DNA of 64,000 nt from an uncultured Acidobacteriaceae bacterium (GTDB lineage: Bacteria > Acidobacteriota > Terriglobia > Terriglobales > Acidobacteriaceae), in contig CAINJJ010000050.1 of assembly GCA_903849645.1 (NCBI GenBank), forward strand, positions 1-64,000. Reading direction: 5' to 3'. A program made the position numbers and the translations under genes. This document shows positions 17,120 through 25,884 of this stretch, piece after piece (position 1 is the first letter of the stretch; the number at the start of each line of letters is the position of its first letter). Under the pieces are notes generated by a model. It made no database searches and was not told where the DNA came from. It worked only from the letters and a program-made list of their open reading frames with translations.

Positions 17120-19843
17120 ATGCCGCTTCGCCGCTGGCACTTTTTGCTCGCCTTTGCCCTCGCCGTCTTCACCGCTCATGCGCAGGCGCAACAGGCCCCC
17201 TATCTCGACACAAAGCTCTCCCCCGCCGAGCGCGCCCATGACCTTGTCGGCCGCATGACCCTGGACGAAAAGGCCGCCCAGCTTGAAGACTGGGCCACCG
17301 CCATCCCCCGCCTCGGCATTCCCGACTACCAGACCTGGAATGAAGCCCTCCACGGCGTGGCGCGCGCCGGCTACTCCACCGTCTTTCCCCAGGCCATCGG
17401 CATGGCCGCCAGTTGGGACCCGGAACTGGTCAAAAGCATGGGCAACGTCATCTCCGGCGAGGCTCGCGCCAAGTACAACCAGGCGCAGCGCGAAGGCAAC
17501 CATCGCATCTTTTACGGGCTCACCTTCTGGTCGCCCAATATCAACATCTTCCGTGACCCCCGCTGGGGACGCGGGCAGGAAACCTACGGCGAAGACCCGT
17601 TCCTCACCGCCCGCCTCGGCGTGGCCTTCGTGAATGGCGTCCAGGGCGCAGACCTCAACCACCTCCGCGCCGTCGCCACCAGCAAGCACTTCGCCGTGCA
17701 CTCCGGCCCTGAGTCGCTCCGCCACGGCTTCAATGTGGACCCCTCTGTCCGTGACCTGGAAGAGACCTATCTCCCCGCCTTCCGCGCCACCGTCACCGAG
17801 GGCCAGGTCCAGTCGGTCATGTGCGCCTACAACTCCATTGACGAGTTCCCCGCCTGCACCAACAAGATGCTCCTCAAGGAGCACCTCCGGGACGCCTGGG
17901 GATTCAAGGGCTTCGTCGTCTCCGACTGTGGCGCCATCGTGGACGTGAACCAGGGCCACAAGAAGACCCCCGACATCACGCACTCGGCCGCGCTTTCGCT
18001 CCAGGCCGGCACCGACCTCTCCTGCAGCATCTGGACTCCCGGCTTCAATACCCTCGCCGACGCCGTCCGCCAGGGATTGGTTACCGAAGATCTGGTCACC
18101 CAGGCCGCCGAACGCCTCTATACGGGCCGCTTCCAGCTCGGCCTGTTTGACCCCCAGGGCGCCAGCCCGCTCGACAGCATGCGCTTCACCGGCGAGGTCG
18201 TCGCTCAGGACCGCCAGGTCTCCCTCAAAGCCGCCCAGGAAAGCATCGTCCTGCTCAAGAACTCGGGCATCCTGCCACTCAAAGCCGAGCCGGGGCACAT
18301 CGCCGTCATCGGGCCCACCGCGGATCTGCTTCCTTCCATCCTCGGCAACTACGTGGGAACGCCCATCCACCCGGTCACGCCCCTCGACGGCATGACACAG
18401 CAGTTCAAGAGCTCCCCCATCCTCTACGCGCAGGGATCCACCCTGGCCGCGGGCGTCGGCGTTCCGGTGCCCCGTACCGCGTTTGGGCTGGACAAGGGCC
18501 TGAAGACCGAATTCTTCGCCACCCCCGACTGGACCGGCCGCCCCCTCGCGACGGTTACCCAACCCGCCGTCCAGACCGACTGGGAGAGCGCCCAGCCCGT
18601 CGCCCAGATCGCCACCCACAACTACTCCGTGCGCTGGACCGGCTCCCTCGCCGTTCCCGCCGCCGGCCACTATGTCTTCTCGGTCGAAGCGGGAGACAGC
18701 TTCCCCTACTCCCCGGTTGAGTCCTACCGGCTCGTCCTCGACGGCAAGGTCCTCGGCGAGGGCAGCCTCCGCCAGGGCGCAGACCTCTCCGCCATGGGCA
18801 ACTTCAAGTCGGCCCCCGGCGCATCGCCCACCGCCCCCCCCATCATGCAGTTCGCCAAGGTCCCCTCCATCGCCGTCGACTTCACAGACACCAACCCTCA
18901 CGACTTCCGCTTTGAGTACTCTCACTCCGGCGACCAGGCAGGCGGCGGCGTCACCCTCAAGTGGGAAGCTCCTGCCCAGGCCCAGCTCGATGAAGCCGTT
19001 GCCCGGGCCAGAGAATCGGACCTCGTGGTGGCCTTCGTCGGCCTCTCCCCCCAACTCGAGGGCGAAGAGATGAACATCAAGATCGACGGCTTCAGCGGCG
19101 GCGACCGCACCAGCCTCGACCTCCCCGCGCCCCAGCAGAAACTGCTTGAAGCCGTTGCCGCCACCGGCAAGCCGGTCATTGTCGTGCTTCAGAGCGGCTC
19201 CGCTGTCGCCCTCAACTGGGCCGGCAAGAATGCTGCAGCCGTTCTCGCTGCCTGGTACCCCGGCGTCGAAGGCGGCACCGCCATCGCCCGCACCCTGGCA
19301 GGCCTCAACAACCCCGCCGGACGGCTCCCCGTCACCTTCTACGCCTCGCTCGACGGCCTGCCCGACTTCACTGACTACAACTTCAAGAGCGGCGCCAAGG
19401 GCCGCACCTACCGCTACTTCCCCGGCAAGCCGCTGTGGGGATTCGGCTACGGGCTCAGCTACTCCACCTTCCAATACTCGCCCGTCAAGCTCTCCGCCGC
19501 GTCGCTCAAGGCAGGCGACCCACTCACCGCCACCGTCACCGTCACCAACTCCAGCGCGGTGGCCGGAGACGAGGTAGTCGAGGCCTATCTCAAGACCCCA
19601 CAGGCGGGCGGCCCCATCCAGTCGCTCGCCGCCTTCCAGCGCGTCAACATCGCCGCCGGCGCCAGCAAGGAAGTCACCCTCACCCTCGACCCCCGCTCCC
19701 TGTCCAGCGTGGACGACAAGGGCAACCGTTCCATCCTCGCCGGCAAGTACACCCTCACGGTAGCCGGTGCCCAACCCCAGGAAGCCGCCTCCAAATCCGA
19801 AGCCGCCTTCACCATCACCGGCTCCGCGCCGCTGCCGAAGTAG
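17120..19843 (+). CDS. GH3 beta-glucosidase/beta-xylosidase with PA14 insert, exported
   Basis: The 907-residue protein is taken from ATG 17120, which follows GGAGG and starts a clean signal peptide (FALAVFTAHAQA). Order: GH3 N-terminal barrel (LSPAERAHDLVGRMTLDEK, WNEALHGVARAG, KHFAVHSGPE) with nucleophile Asp269 in VVSDCGAI; the alpha/beta sandwich from about residue 370; an inserted PA14 sugar-binding domain (about 450-610); and a C-terminal fibronectin III-like domain. Such enzymes trim beta-glucosides or xylo-oligosaccharides from plant material outside the cytoplasm. Substrate specificity cannot be fixed by eye; the HSGPE stretch resembles xylosidase members. The upstream ATG 17024 gives a non-secretory extension. 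Confidence 0.92.
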   Translation: MPLRRWHFLLAFALAVFTAHAQAQQAPYLDTKLSPAERAHDLVGRMTLDEKAAQLEDWATAIPRLGIPDYQTWNEALHGVARAGYSTVFPQAIGMAASWDPELVKSMGNVISGEARAKYNQAQREGNHRIFYGLTFWSPNINIFRDPRWGRGQETYGEDPFLTARLGVAFVNGVQGADLNHLRAVATSKHFAVHSGPESLRHGFNVDPSVRDLEETYLPAFRATVTEGQVQSVMCAYNSIDEFPACTNKMLLKEHLRDAWGFKGFVVSDCGAIVDVNQGHKKTPDITHSAALSLQAGTDLSCSIWTPGFNTLADAVRQGLVTEDLVTQAAERLYTGRFQLGLFDPQGASPLDSMRFTGEVVAQDRQVSLKAAQESIVLLKNSGILPLKAEPGHIAVIGPTADLLPSILGNYVGTPIHPVTPLDGMTQQFKSSPILYAQGSTLAAGVGVPVPRTAFGLDKGLKTEFFATPDWTGRPLATVTQPAVQTDWESAQPVAQIATHNYSVRWTGSLAVPAAGHYVFSVEAGDSFPYSPVESYRLVLDGKVLGEGSLRQGADLSAMGNFKSAPGASPTAPPIMQFAKVPSIAVDFTDTNPHDFRFEYSHSGDQAGGGVTLKWEAPAQAQLDEAVARARESDLVVAFVGLSPQLEGEEMNIKIDGFSGGDRTSLDLPAPQQKLLEAVAATGKPVIVVLQSGSAVALNWAGKNAAAVLAAWYPGVEGGTAIARTLAGLNNPAGRLPVTFYASLDGLPDFTDYNFKSGAKGRTYRYFPGKPLWGFGYGLSYSTFQYSPVKLSAASLKAGDPLTATVTVTNSSAVAGDEVVEAYLKTPQAGGPIQSLAAFQRVNIAAGASKEVTLTLDPRSLSSVDDKGNRSILAGKYTLTVAGAQPQEAASKSEAAFTITGSAPLPK

Positions 19844-19852
19844 CATCAAAAG

Positions 19853-19895
19853 CAATTGCGACGGCAGACCCAGCCTGGGTCTGCCGCTGCAATTG
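19853..19895. terminator. Bidirectional terminator between convergent genes
   Basis: A long, nearly continuous inverted repeat: CAATTGC - GGCAGACCCAG - C - CTGGGTCTGCC - GCAATTG, with small internal mismatches. It lies between the stop codons of the GH3 and POTRA genes, which converge, so it likely ends both transcripts. A poor U-run on either side leaves it possibly Rho-assisted. Confidence 0.7.
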
Positions 19896-19913
19896 TCAAA
19901 AGGGCCCAGCTGA

Positions 19914-21080
19914 TTACTTGACGGTCACCTTTCCCTCCTCCCCTTCCTTGAAGAAGCTCAGAGTCAGGTCAATCGCCTGCGCCTGCTTGTCCCTCCTGGG
20001 TCCGAACCCAAACTTGTATCCTTTCAGCAATGGCTCGTTCGTGACCTTGCGATAAAGGCTGTCTACCAAATCGCCCTGGTACACGTCGCCTTGCTTCATG
20101 CCAAGCAACTCGCGGACTTTGGCCATTTGCGCCGCGTCCAACTTCTCGATTGTCAGGGTCCGCAAGTGGTAGACCGGCCCCGGATTGACCGTCAGGTGAT
20201 AGCTCACCAAAGCGCGCTGGGCATCCCGAATTGGGTCATCCATCACCTCAATATCCGCATACCCGGAATGCTTATAGAGCGCCCACAGCCCCTCTTTGAG
20301 ACGCTCAAAAGGATCCCGCCCAACCACGTCGCCCGACGACGCCCCAAAAAAGCTCCTCAAGTCGCGCCCCGCAAGCAGAGGTCCGCCGTCTGCCGTCAGC
20401 TCGGAGATACGATAGCGCGGCCCTGCGTCAATCTCAGCTCTTATCGCCACGAGCCAGCGGTCGCCGTCCTTCCGGGGCGCATCGCGACGCAGCCGCACCT
20501 TCCCGTCCAGAAAACCCCGCTCCTCCAGGAGTTCGCCCATTCGGTAGGAAGCAAATTCCTCGCTTTCGGCCCTGTACGGCCGTCCCTCAAAGCTCTTCGC
20601 CTCTTGCGCCAGAGCATCCATGGCCTCGGCCGGCGGGTTCTGGAGCTGCACCTTGTCAATCAGCACCTTGGGAGCCAACAGGCTAAAGAGAATCGCAGGT
20701 TGCGGGCGCTCAGGAGCCTTGCCGGCAGGAAAGTACTCCGGATGCACCGGCGCAAACGCAAGAGGCCCCGGTTCCTCGCTTTGAACCTCAGCCGCAATTC
20801 CCTTTTCCTTCAGCAGTATCTTCAGCGCATCCCTAATCTTCCCCTCTCCCGCGGTCGTGGTTGCAACCTCATCCCCCAGACCGGGAATCCGCTTCTTCAG
20901 CAGGGTCCGTAACTCGTCATCGCTCCACCAGACGACGTTGCTGAACCTATAAGGGAGGCTGGATGGATAGGCCCCAGCCGGCTTTGCGGTTTGCAGTTGT
21001 CCGAAAGCAATCTGGCCCAGCAGCAGACCGGCCAGGACTGACTTGGAGACGCCGCGAAAAACCTTCGATTCCACACTCAT
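19914..21080 (-). CDS. POTRA-domain exported protein (outer-membrane assembly-like)
   Basis: The 388-residue protein starts at ATG 21080 with a signal peptide (SVLAGLLLGQIAFGQ). Several beta-alpha-alpha-beta POTRA-like units are visible, best in YRISELTADGGPLLAGRDLRSFF and VYHLRTLTIEKLDAAQMAKVRELLGMKQGDVY. POTRA domains occur in BamA/TamA-family barrels, but the 16-strand barrel is missing here: the protein ends after the POTRA units. It may be a periplasmic helper or chaperone. Upstream start 21131 adds residues without signal character. Confidence 0.7.
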   Translation of the reverse strand: MSVESKVFRGVSKSVLAGLLLGQIAFGQLQTAKPAGAYPSSLPYRFSNVVWWSDDELRTLLKKRIPGLGDEVATTTAGEGKIRDALKILLKEKGIAAEVQSEEPGPLAFAPVHPEYFPAGKAPERPQPAILFSLLAPKVLIDKVQLQNPPAEAMDALAQEAKSFEGRPYRAESEEFASYRMGELLEERGFLDGKVRLRRDAPRKDGDRWLVAIRAEIDAGPRYRISELTADGGPLLAGRDLRSFFGASSGDVVGRDPFERLKEGLWALYKHSGYADIEVMDDPIRDAQRALVSYHLTVNPGPVYHLRTLTIEKLDAAQMAKVRELLGMKQGDVYQGDLVDSLYRKVTNEPLLKGYKFGFGPRRDKQAQAIDLTLSFFKEGEEGKVTVK

Positions 21081-21303
21081 CGGGGTAGTGCCTCGCAGAA
21101 ATCTTAAGACATGTACGGAAAGCAAGCCCATATCCGCCTATCCATTCGTTCCACCCCCACCAGGCGCTCCCCCTCCGTGACCAACTTCACAACCCCGATC
21201 TTCCCAAGTGCGGAATAATTCAGCTGGATGCCAGTGGACTCGCCCCAACCCGGGGTGATATTCCTGCTTGTTGCCCAGTCCCCCACCCGAATGCGGAGGC
21301 AAA

Positions 21304-22443
21304 TTGCTCTTAGGCATATTGAAAGAAAACTCCCCCGGCGAGACCCGTGTCTCACTCTTGCCGGAAAGTCTCAAGTCCCTCGTCGCTCAGGGCATCGAAA
21401 TTGCCGTTGAATCCGGCGCGGGTCTCGGCGCGGGCGCATCCGACGCCGCCTATCTCGAGGCCGGCGCCACCGTCACTCCGGACCGAGCAACTCTCCTCGC
21501 CTCGGCCGATCTGCTCCCGCTCGTCAACGCCCCCGACGCCTCCGACCAGGCCCAGCTCAAGCCCGGCGCGGTCGTCATCGGCTTTCTGCGCCCCCTCGAC
21601 GCGCCTCAAGCCCTCTCAGCCGCCATCGCCCGCCCAGTCACCCTCTTCAGCATGGAGCTGGTCCCCCGCATCAGCCGCGCCCAGTCCATGGACGCGCTCT
21701 CCTCCATGGCCACCATCGCCGGTTACAAGGCCGTCATCTCCGCAGCGGACCGCCTCCCCCGCCTCTTTCCCATGCTCATGACCGCTGCCGGCACCATTCC
21801 CCCGGCGCGCGTCTTCGTCATCGGCGCGGGCGTTGCTGGACTCCAGGCCATCGCCACCGCCCGCCGCCTCGGCGCCGTCGTTGAAGCCTATGACGTCCGC
21901 GCCGCCGCCGGCGAGCAGGTCCGCTCCCTCGGCGCAAAGTTCCTCGACGTCGATCTCGGCGGCATCGCCACCGAAGGCGGCGGGGGCTACGCCGCCGAAC
22001 TCACCGAGGAAGCCCTCGACCGCGGACGTGACCTCATCACCCGCACCGCCGCCCACTCTGACGTCATCGTTACCACTGCCCAGGTCCCCGGCCGCCCCGC
22101 GCCCCGCCTCATCCGCGCCGATGCCATTCAGGCCATGCGCCCCGGCTCCGTACTCGTTGACCTGGCCGCCCCCGCCGGCGGCAACTGCGAGCTCACCCAG
22201 CCCGGCGTCACGCAAACCCTGGCCGGCGTCACCCTGCTCGCGCCCATGAACCTGCCCGCCGAAGTCCCCGTCCACGCCAGCCAGCTCTACGCCCGCAACA
22301 TCCTCAACTTCCTCGGCCTCATCCTCAAGAAAGGTGTCATCGCCGTCGACCTTGCCGACGAAGTGCTGGCCGGAGCCTGTGTAGCCCACGAGGGCGCCCC
22401 CGTCAACCCCCGCGTCGCCAAGCTTTTGCAGCCGGCCGGCTAA
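21304..22443 (+). CDS. pntA1: NAD(P) transhydrogenase alpha subunit, part 1 (dI, NAD(H)-binding)
   Basis: 379 residues if started at TTG 21304, four nt after GGAGG; this makes the N-terminus LLGILKENSPGETRVSLLPE, matching the family opening. The ORF-track start (TTG 21268) adds twelve unrelated residues. The NAD-binding core is RVFVIGAGVAGLQAIATARRLGAVVEAYDVR, followed by the conserved RSLGAKFLDVDLGG. Domain I transfers hydride between NADH and NADP+ in the proton-translocating enzyme PntAB. It lacks the membrane part, which is encoded by the next gene, so this is the split three-gene form. Confidence 0.93.
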   Translation: MLLGILKENSPGETRVSLLPESLKSLVAQGIEIAVESGAGLGAGASDAAYLEAGATVTPDRATLLASADLLPLVNAPDASDQAQLKPGAVVIGFLRPLDAPQALSAAIARPVTLFSMELVPRISRAQSMDALSSMATIAGYKAVISAADRLPRLFPMLMTAAGTIPPARVFVIGAGVAGLQAIATARRLGAVVEAYDVRAAAGEQVRSLGAKFLDVDLGGIATEGGGGYAAELTEEALDRGRDLITRTAAHSDVIVTTAQVPGRPAPRLIRADAIQAMRPGSVLVDLAAPAGGNCELTQPGVTQTLAGVTLLAPMNLPAEVPVHASQLYARNILNFLGLILKKGVIAVDLADEVLAGACVAHEGAPVNPRVAKLLQPAG

Positions 22444-22502
22444 CTCCGCTCACAGGCGCATAGCGCCGCTAACTTCGCTAACCCCGCTGTTCCGAGACGC
22501 CT

Positions 22503-22829
22503 ATGAATCCCGCCGTCCTCATCGCTTCGGTTTACGTCTTCGCGCTGGCCGCCTTCCTTGGCTACCAGGTCATCAGCCGCGTGCCGCCACTGCTCCACAC
22601 GCCGCTCATGTCGGCCACCAACGCCATCTCCGGCATCTCCCTCATTGGCTCCCTGGTGCTGGCCGGCGCGGCCCACTACCCACTCGGCGCGCACATCCTC
22701 GGCTTTGTCGCCGTCACCACCGCCACCATCAACGTGGTCGGCGGATTCGGCATCACCGACCGCATGTTGAAGATGTTCGGCAAGCGCAAGACCGATGCCA
22801 AGCTCGCCGCGAAGGAGGTGTCCAGGTGA
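22503..22829 (+). CDS. pntA2: NAD(P) transhydrogenase alpha subunit, part 2 (membrane)
   Basis: The 108-residue protein has three hydrophobic segments (VYVFALAAFLGYQVI, LMSATNAISGISLIGSLVLAGA, LGFVAVTTATINVVGGFGITDRML) and matches the C-terminal membrane portion of fused PntA. It forms part of the proton channel with PntB. It lies 59 nt after pntA1 and overlaps the pntB start by 4 nt (GTGA), consistent with translational coupling. Confidence 0.93.
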   Translation: MNPAVLIASVYVFALAAFLGYQVISRVPPLLHTPLMSATNAISGISLIGSLVLAGAAHYPLGAHILGFVAVTTATINVVGGFGITDRMLKMFGKRKTDAKLAAKEVSR

Positions 22830-24205
22830 ACCTCAACACCTACTTCATGGAGGCCACCTATCTCGTCGCCTCCATTCTCTTCATCCTCTCGCTCAAGATG
22901 ATGTCGCATCCCGAGACGGCCCGCCGCGGCATGTTCCTGGCTGAGGGCGGCATGTTCGCCGCCATCATCGGCACCCTGGTCGGCACCAACATCATCACCT
23001 GGACCTGGATCATCGCGGGTCTCGCACTTGGCTCCATCATCGGCGGATGGATGGCGGTCACCGTCCCCATGACCGCCATGCCCCAGCGGACCGCCCTCTC
23101 CCATGCCTTTGGCGCCCTCGCCGCCGCGCTTGTCGGCATCGGCGAATTCGTCGTCCACGCCTCCGAAATGGGCACCGTCACCCGCGGCGCACTCGGCTTT
23201 GAGGTCATGCTGGGCGCGCTCACCACCACCGGCTCGCTCATAGCCGCCGGAAAACTCCAGGGCGTCATCGGCGGCAAGCCTATCCAGTTTCGCGGGCAAA
23301 ACGCCGTCAACCTCGTCATCTTTCTCGGCATGGTCACCAGTTTCTTCTACTTCTGGGCCCACCCCGAGGTCGTTGTCGCCTTCTACACCATGCTCACCCT
23401 GGCCTTCGTCTTCGGCGTCATGCTGGTCATCCCCATCGGCTCGGCTGACATGCCCGTGGTCATGTCCCTGTTGAACTCATACGCGGGTCTGGCCGCCGCC
23501 GCCACCGGCTTCGTCCTCGGCAACAACGTGCTCATCATCGCCGGCACCCTCGACGGATTCTCCGGCTTCATCCTCTCCGTCCTCATGTGCAAGGCCATGA
23601 ACCGCTCCATCACCAACGTCCTCTTCGGCGGCTTTGGCTCCGTGATCGCCGAGGCGGCCACGGACACCGGCGGCGTCATGCGCGAAATCTCTCTCGACGA
23701 TGCAGCCATGCAACTCGCCTTCGCCAACCGCGTTGTCTTTGTGCCCGGCTACGGCTTGGCCACCGCGCAGGCGCAGCACGCCGTGCGCGAGCTCGCCGAA
23801 CTCCTCGAGTCCCGCGGCGTCACCGTCAAGTACGCCATCCACCCCGTCGCCGGCCGCATGCCCGGCCACATGAACGTCCTGCTGGCCGAGGCCAACGTCC
23901 CCTACTCCTCCCTGTATGAGATGGAGCAGATCAACCCCGAGTTCCCTTCCACGGATGTCGCCGTCGTCATCGGCGCCAACGACGTCGTCAACCCCGACGC
24001 CCGCGACAACCCCAAATCGCTCATCGCCGGCATGCCCATCCTGGAAGTGGACCGCGCCAAGAGCGTCATCGTCCTCAAACGCGGACAGGGCCGCGGCTTC
24101 TCCGGCCTCGAAAACCCGCTCTTCTACAAGCCCTGCACCACCATGCTCTACGGCGACGCCAAATCCTCGCTCAGCCACCTCGCCCAGGCCGTCCAGCACG
24201 TCTAG
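22826..24205 (+). CDS. pntB: NAD(P) transhydrogenase beta subunit
   Basis: The 459-residue protein starts at GTG overlapping pntA2. It has about nine membrane segments, then the cytosolic NADP(H)-binding domain III: VPGYGLATAQAQHAVRELAE, IHPVAGRMPGHMNVLLAEANVPY, VVIGANDVVNPDAR and the conserved LKRGQGRGFSGLENPLF. With PntA1/A2 it uses the proton gradient to reduce NADP+ with NADH, supplying NADPH for biosynthesis. Length and motifs are complete. Confidence 0.95.
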   Translation: MNLNTYFMEATYLVASILFILSLKMMSHPETARRGMFLAEGGMFAAIIGTLVGTNIITWTWIIAGLALGSIIGGWMAVTVPMTAMPQRTALSHAFGALAAALVGIGEFVVHASEMGTVTRGALGFEVMLGALTTTGSLIAAGKLQGVIGGKPIQFRGQNAVNLVIFLGMVTSFFYFWAHPEVVVAFYTMLTLAFVFGVMLVIPIGSADMPVVMSLLNSYAGLAAAATGFVLGNNVLIIAGTLDGFSGFILSVLMCKAMNRSITNVLFGGFGSVIAEAATDTGGVMREISLDDAAMQLAFANRVVFVPGYGLATAQAQHAVRELAELLESRGVTVKYAIHPVAGRMPGHMNVLLAEANVPYSSLYEMEQINPEFPSTDVAVVIGANDVVNPDARDNPKSLIAGMPILEVDRAKSVIVLKRGQGRGFSGLENPLFYKPCTTMLYGDAKSSLSHLAQAVQHV

Positions 24206-24322
24206 CAGCATCCCGCCTGAAGGCCCCAGAGCCCCACACTCTGCGCCCTTCAGGTGCGTCTCCGCGCCAGCCGCTCACAGGCTCCATGGCGCCCTTACGG
24301 CACCGGCTATACACTCGCATCT

Positions 24323-25021
24323 ATGCCGTCTGCCGTAAAAACTGCACCCAAGCTCAAACGGACCTCCCTACGCGGCCCCCTCGCCCCTGACCGCATCGCC
24401 GCGATTCTGAAGGGCCTCGACGAAGCCTACCCGGAGGTCGAGTGTGCCCTCACCCACACATCCCCGTGGGAGTTGCTGGTCGCCACCATTCTCTCCGCCC
24501 AGTGCACCGACGTCCGGGTCAATATGGTTACGCCGGAGCTCTTCCGCCGCTTCCCAACGCCGTCCGCCATGGCCCAGGCCACGCTGCCCGAACTCGAAGA
24601 CCTCATCCGCACCACCGGCTTCTTCCACAACAAGGCCAAATCCCTCCAGGGCGCTGCGCGCAAGGTCATCACCGACTTTGGCGGCCAGGTCCCCAAAACC
24701 CTTGCCGAGCTTATCACCATCCCCGGCGCCGCTCGCAAAACGGCCAATGTTGTACTGGGCGTCTGCTTCCAAATAGCCGAAGGCGTGGTTGTCGACACGC
24801 ACGTCTTCCGCATCGCCCGGCGGCTGGCTCTGGCGAAGGGAGACACCGCGCAAAGGGTTGAGCAGGAGCTCATGCGCATCCTGCCTCCCGACCGCTGGAT
24901 CGCCTTCTCCCACCAGCTCATTCACCACGGCCGGCAGGTTTGCGATGCCCGCAAGCCCAAATGCGACCGCTGCAACCTCGAACAGCTCTGCACCTCGAAG
25001 GACAAGACCTGGCAGTCCTGA
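24323..25021 (+). CDS. nth: Endonuclease III, DNA glycosylase/AP lyase
   Basis: The 232-residue protein starts at ATG 24323; the ORF-track start 23 codons earlier has no homology. It removes oxidised pyrimidines from DNA and cleaves AP sites. The helix-hairpin-helix with the catalytic Lys is IPGAARKTANVVLG, the catalytic Asp is in VVDTHVFRIARRL, and the four-cysteine 4Fe-4S motif (C-X6-C-X2-C-X5-C) is CDARKPKCDRCNLEQLC. The HhH hairpin reads GAAR where most family members have G(V/I)GR. It converges on hemD, with about 80 nt between stops. Confidence 0.94.
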   Translation: MPSAVKTAPKLKRTSLRGPLAPDRIAAILKGLDEAYPEVECALTHTSPWELLVATILSAQCTDVRVNMVTPELFRRFPTPSAMAQATLPELEDLIRTTGFFHNKAKSLQGAARKVITDFGGQVPKTLAELITIPGAARKTANVVLGVCFQIAEGVVVDTHVFRIARRLALAKGDTAQRVEQELMRILPPDRWIAFSHQLIHHGRQVCDARKPKCDRCNLEQLCTSKDKTWQS

Positions 25022-25104
25022 GATGAAGAGACTCTGATGGCTGAAGGGAGGCAAACGAGTAATGCAGCGCTGCCTTCATGGTTGGAGAATGTCGGAGGGG
25101 GTCG

Positions 25105-25884
25105 CTATTCGGTCCGCAGGGCGCGCACTACAGCAGCCACCAGCCCCGGTATGTCATACGGATCGGCCGCCGCCGCCGGCGGCCAGCCATTCTCCACGAG
25201 CGTCTTGCTGGTGATGGGCCCGATGGAGATGGCGGGAACCCCGGGAAACGGCCATGCGACCCCTGCCGCCCGCGCCGCGTCCGCCAGATGCGTCACACTC
25301 GAAGAGCTGGTAAACGTCGCGGCATCGATCCCCACGGAGAGTGCCTGCCGGAGCTGCTCTGGAGCCGCATCTGGCATCCAGTTCGAATAGGCATCGGCCA
25401 CATCCACCCGTGCCCCACCCGCTCGGAGCGCGTCGGGAATCACGTCCCGTGCCACGGCGGCCCGCGCCAGCAGGAATCTCTTGCCCTTTATCTGGCCTTC
25501 CAACCCCTCAATCAAACTTTCGGCCACGTATGATTCTGGAACTAAAGAGACCTCCAGTCCCGCCCTCCGAGCTGCCGCGGAGGTCGATTCGCCAACTGCT
25601 GCGACCTTGAGCCCTTCCGGTTGCGGCCTTTTGACACCCAAAAGCTCCGCCCGGCCAACAAAGGCTCGAACCGCATTCGAGCTGGCCAGAATCAACCAAT
25701 CGAATGCCTGTATCTCCAGAAGCGCCCTGTCCAGGGCCTCAAAGCTGGCAGGAGGGCGAATCTCCAGCACGGGAACCTCTACCGCCTCAGCCCCCAGCGC
25801 CCTCAACCCTTCGCTCAGCTTGCCGGCCTGATGCGCTGCCCGGGTCACAAGCACCCGTCGGCCCGCCAGCAACTGTTCGCTCAC
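25105..25884 (-). CDS. hemD: Uroporphyrinogen-III synthase
   Basis: The 259-residue protein has the HemD two-lobed pattern: RRVLVTRAAHQAGKLSEGLRALG at the N-terminus, DWLILASSNAVRAF in lobe one, and ATFTSSSSVTHLADAA with ISIGPITSKTL in lobe two. It cyclises hydroxymethylbilane to uroporphyrinogen III. It is the last gene of the heme operon and overlaps the end of hemC by 4 nt. HemD sequences diverge strongly, but the context makes the call firm. Confidence 0.92.
   Translation of the reverse strand: MSEQLLAGRRVLVTRAAHQAGKLSEGLRALGAEAVEVPVLEIRPPASFEALDRALLEIQAFDWLILASSNAVRAFVGRAELLGVKRPQPEGLKVAAVGESTSAAARRAGLEVSLVPESYVAESLIEGLEGQIKGKRFLLARAAVARDVIPDALRAGGARVDVADAYSNWMPDAAPEQLRQALSVGIDAATFTSSSSVTHLADAARAAGVAWPFPGVPAISIGPITSKTLVENGWPPAAAADPYDIPGLVAAVVRALRTE

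Noticed and set aside
16961-19855. 964-residue minus-strand ORF opposite the GH3 gene
   Set aside because: Composition is Gly/Val/Ala/Glu-rich with no domain; a shadow of GC-rich third positions. The plus-strand GH3 has clear catalytic motifs.
21104-21355. Small minus-strand ORF between the POTRA gene and pntA1
   Set aside because: Reads protein-like in part (YSALGKIGVVKLV) but has no ribosome-binding site or known family, and overlaps the pntA1 start; could be a remnant.
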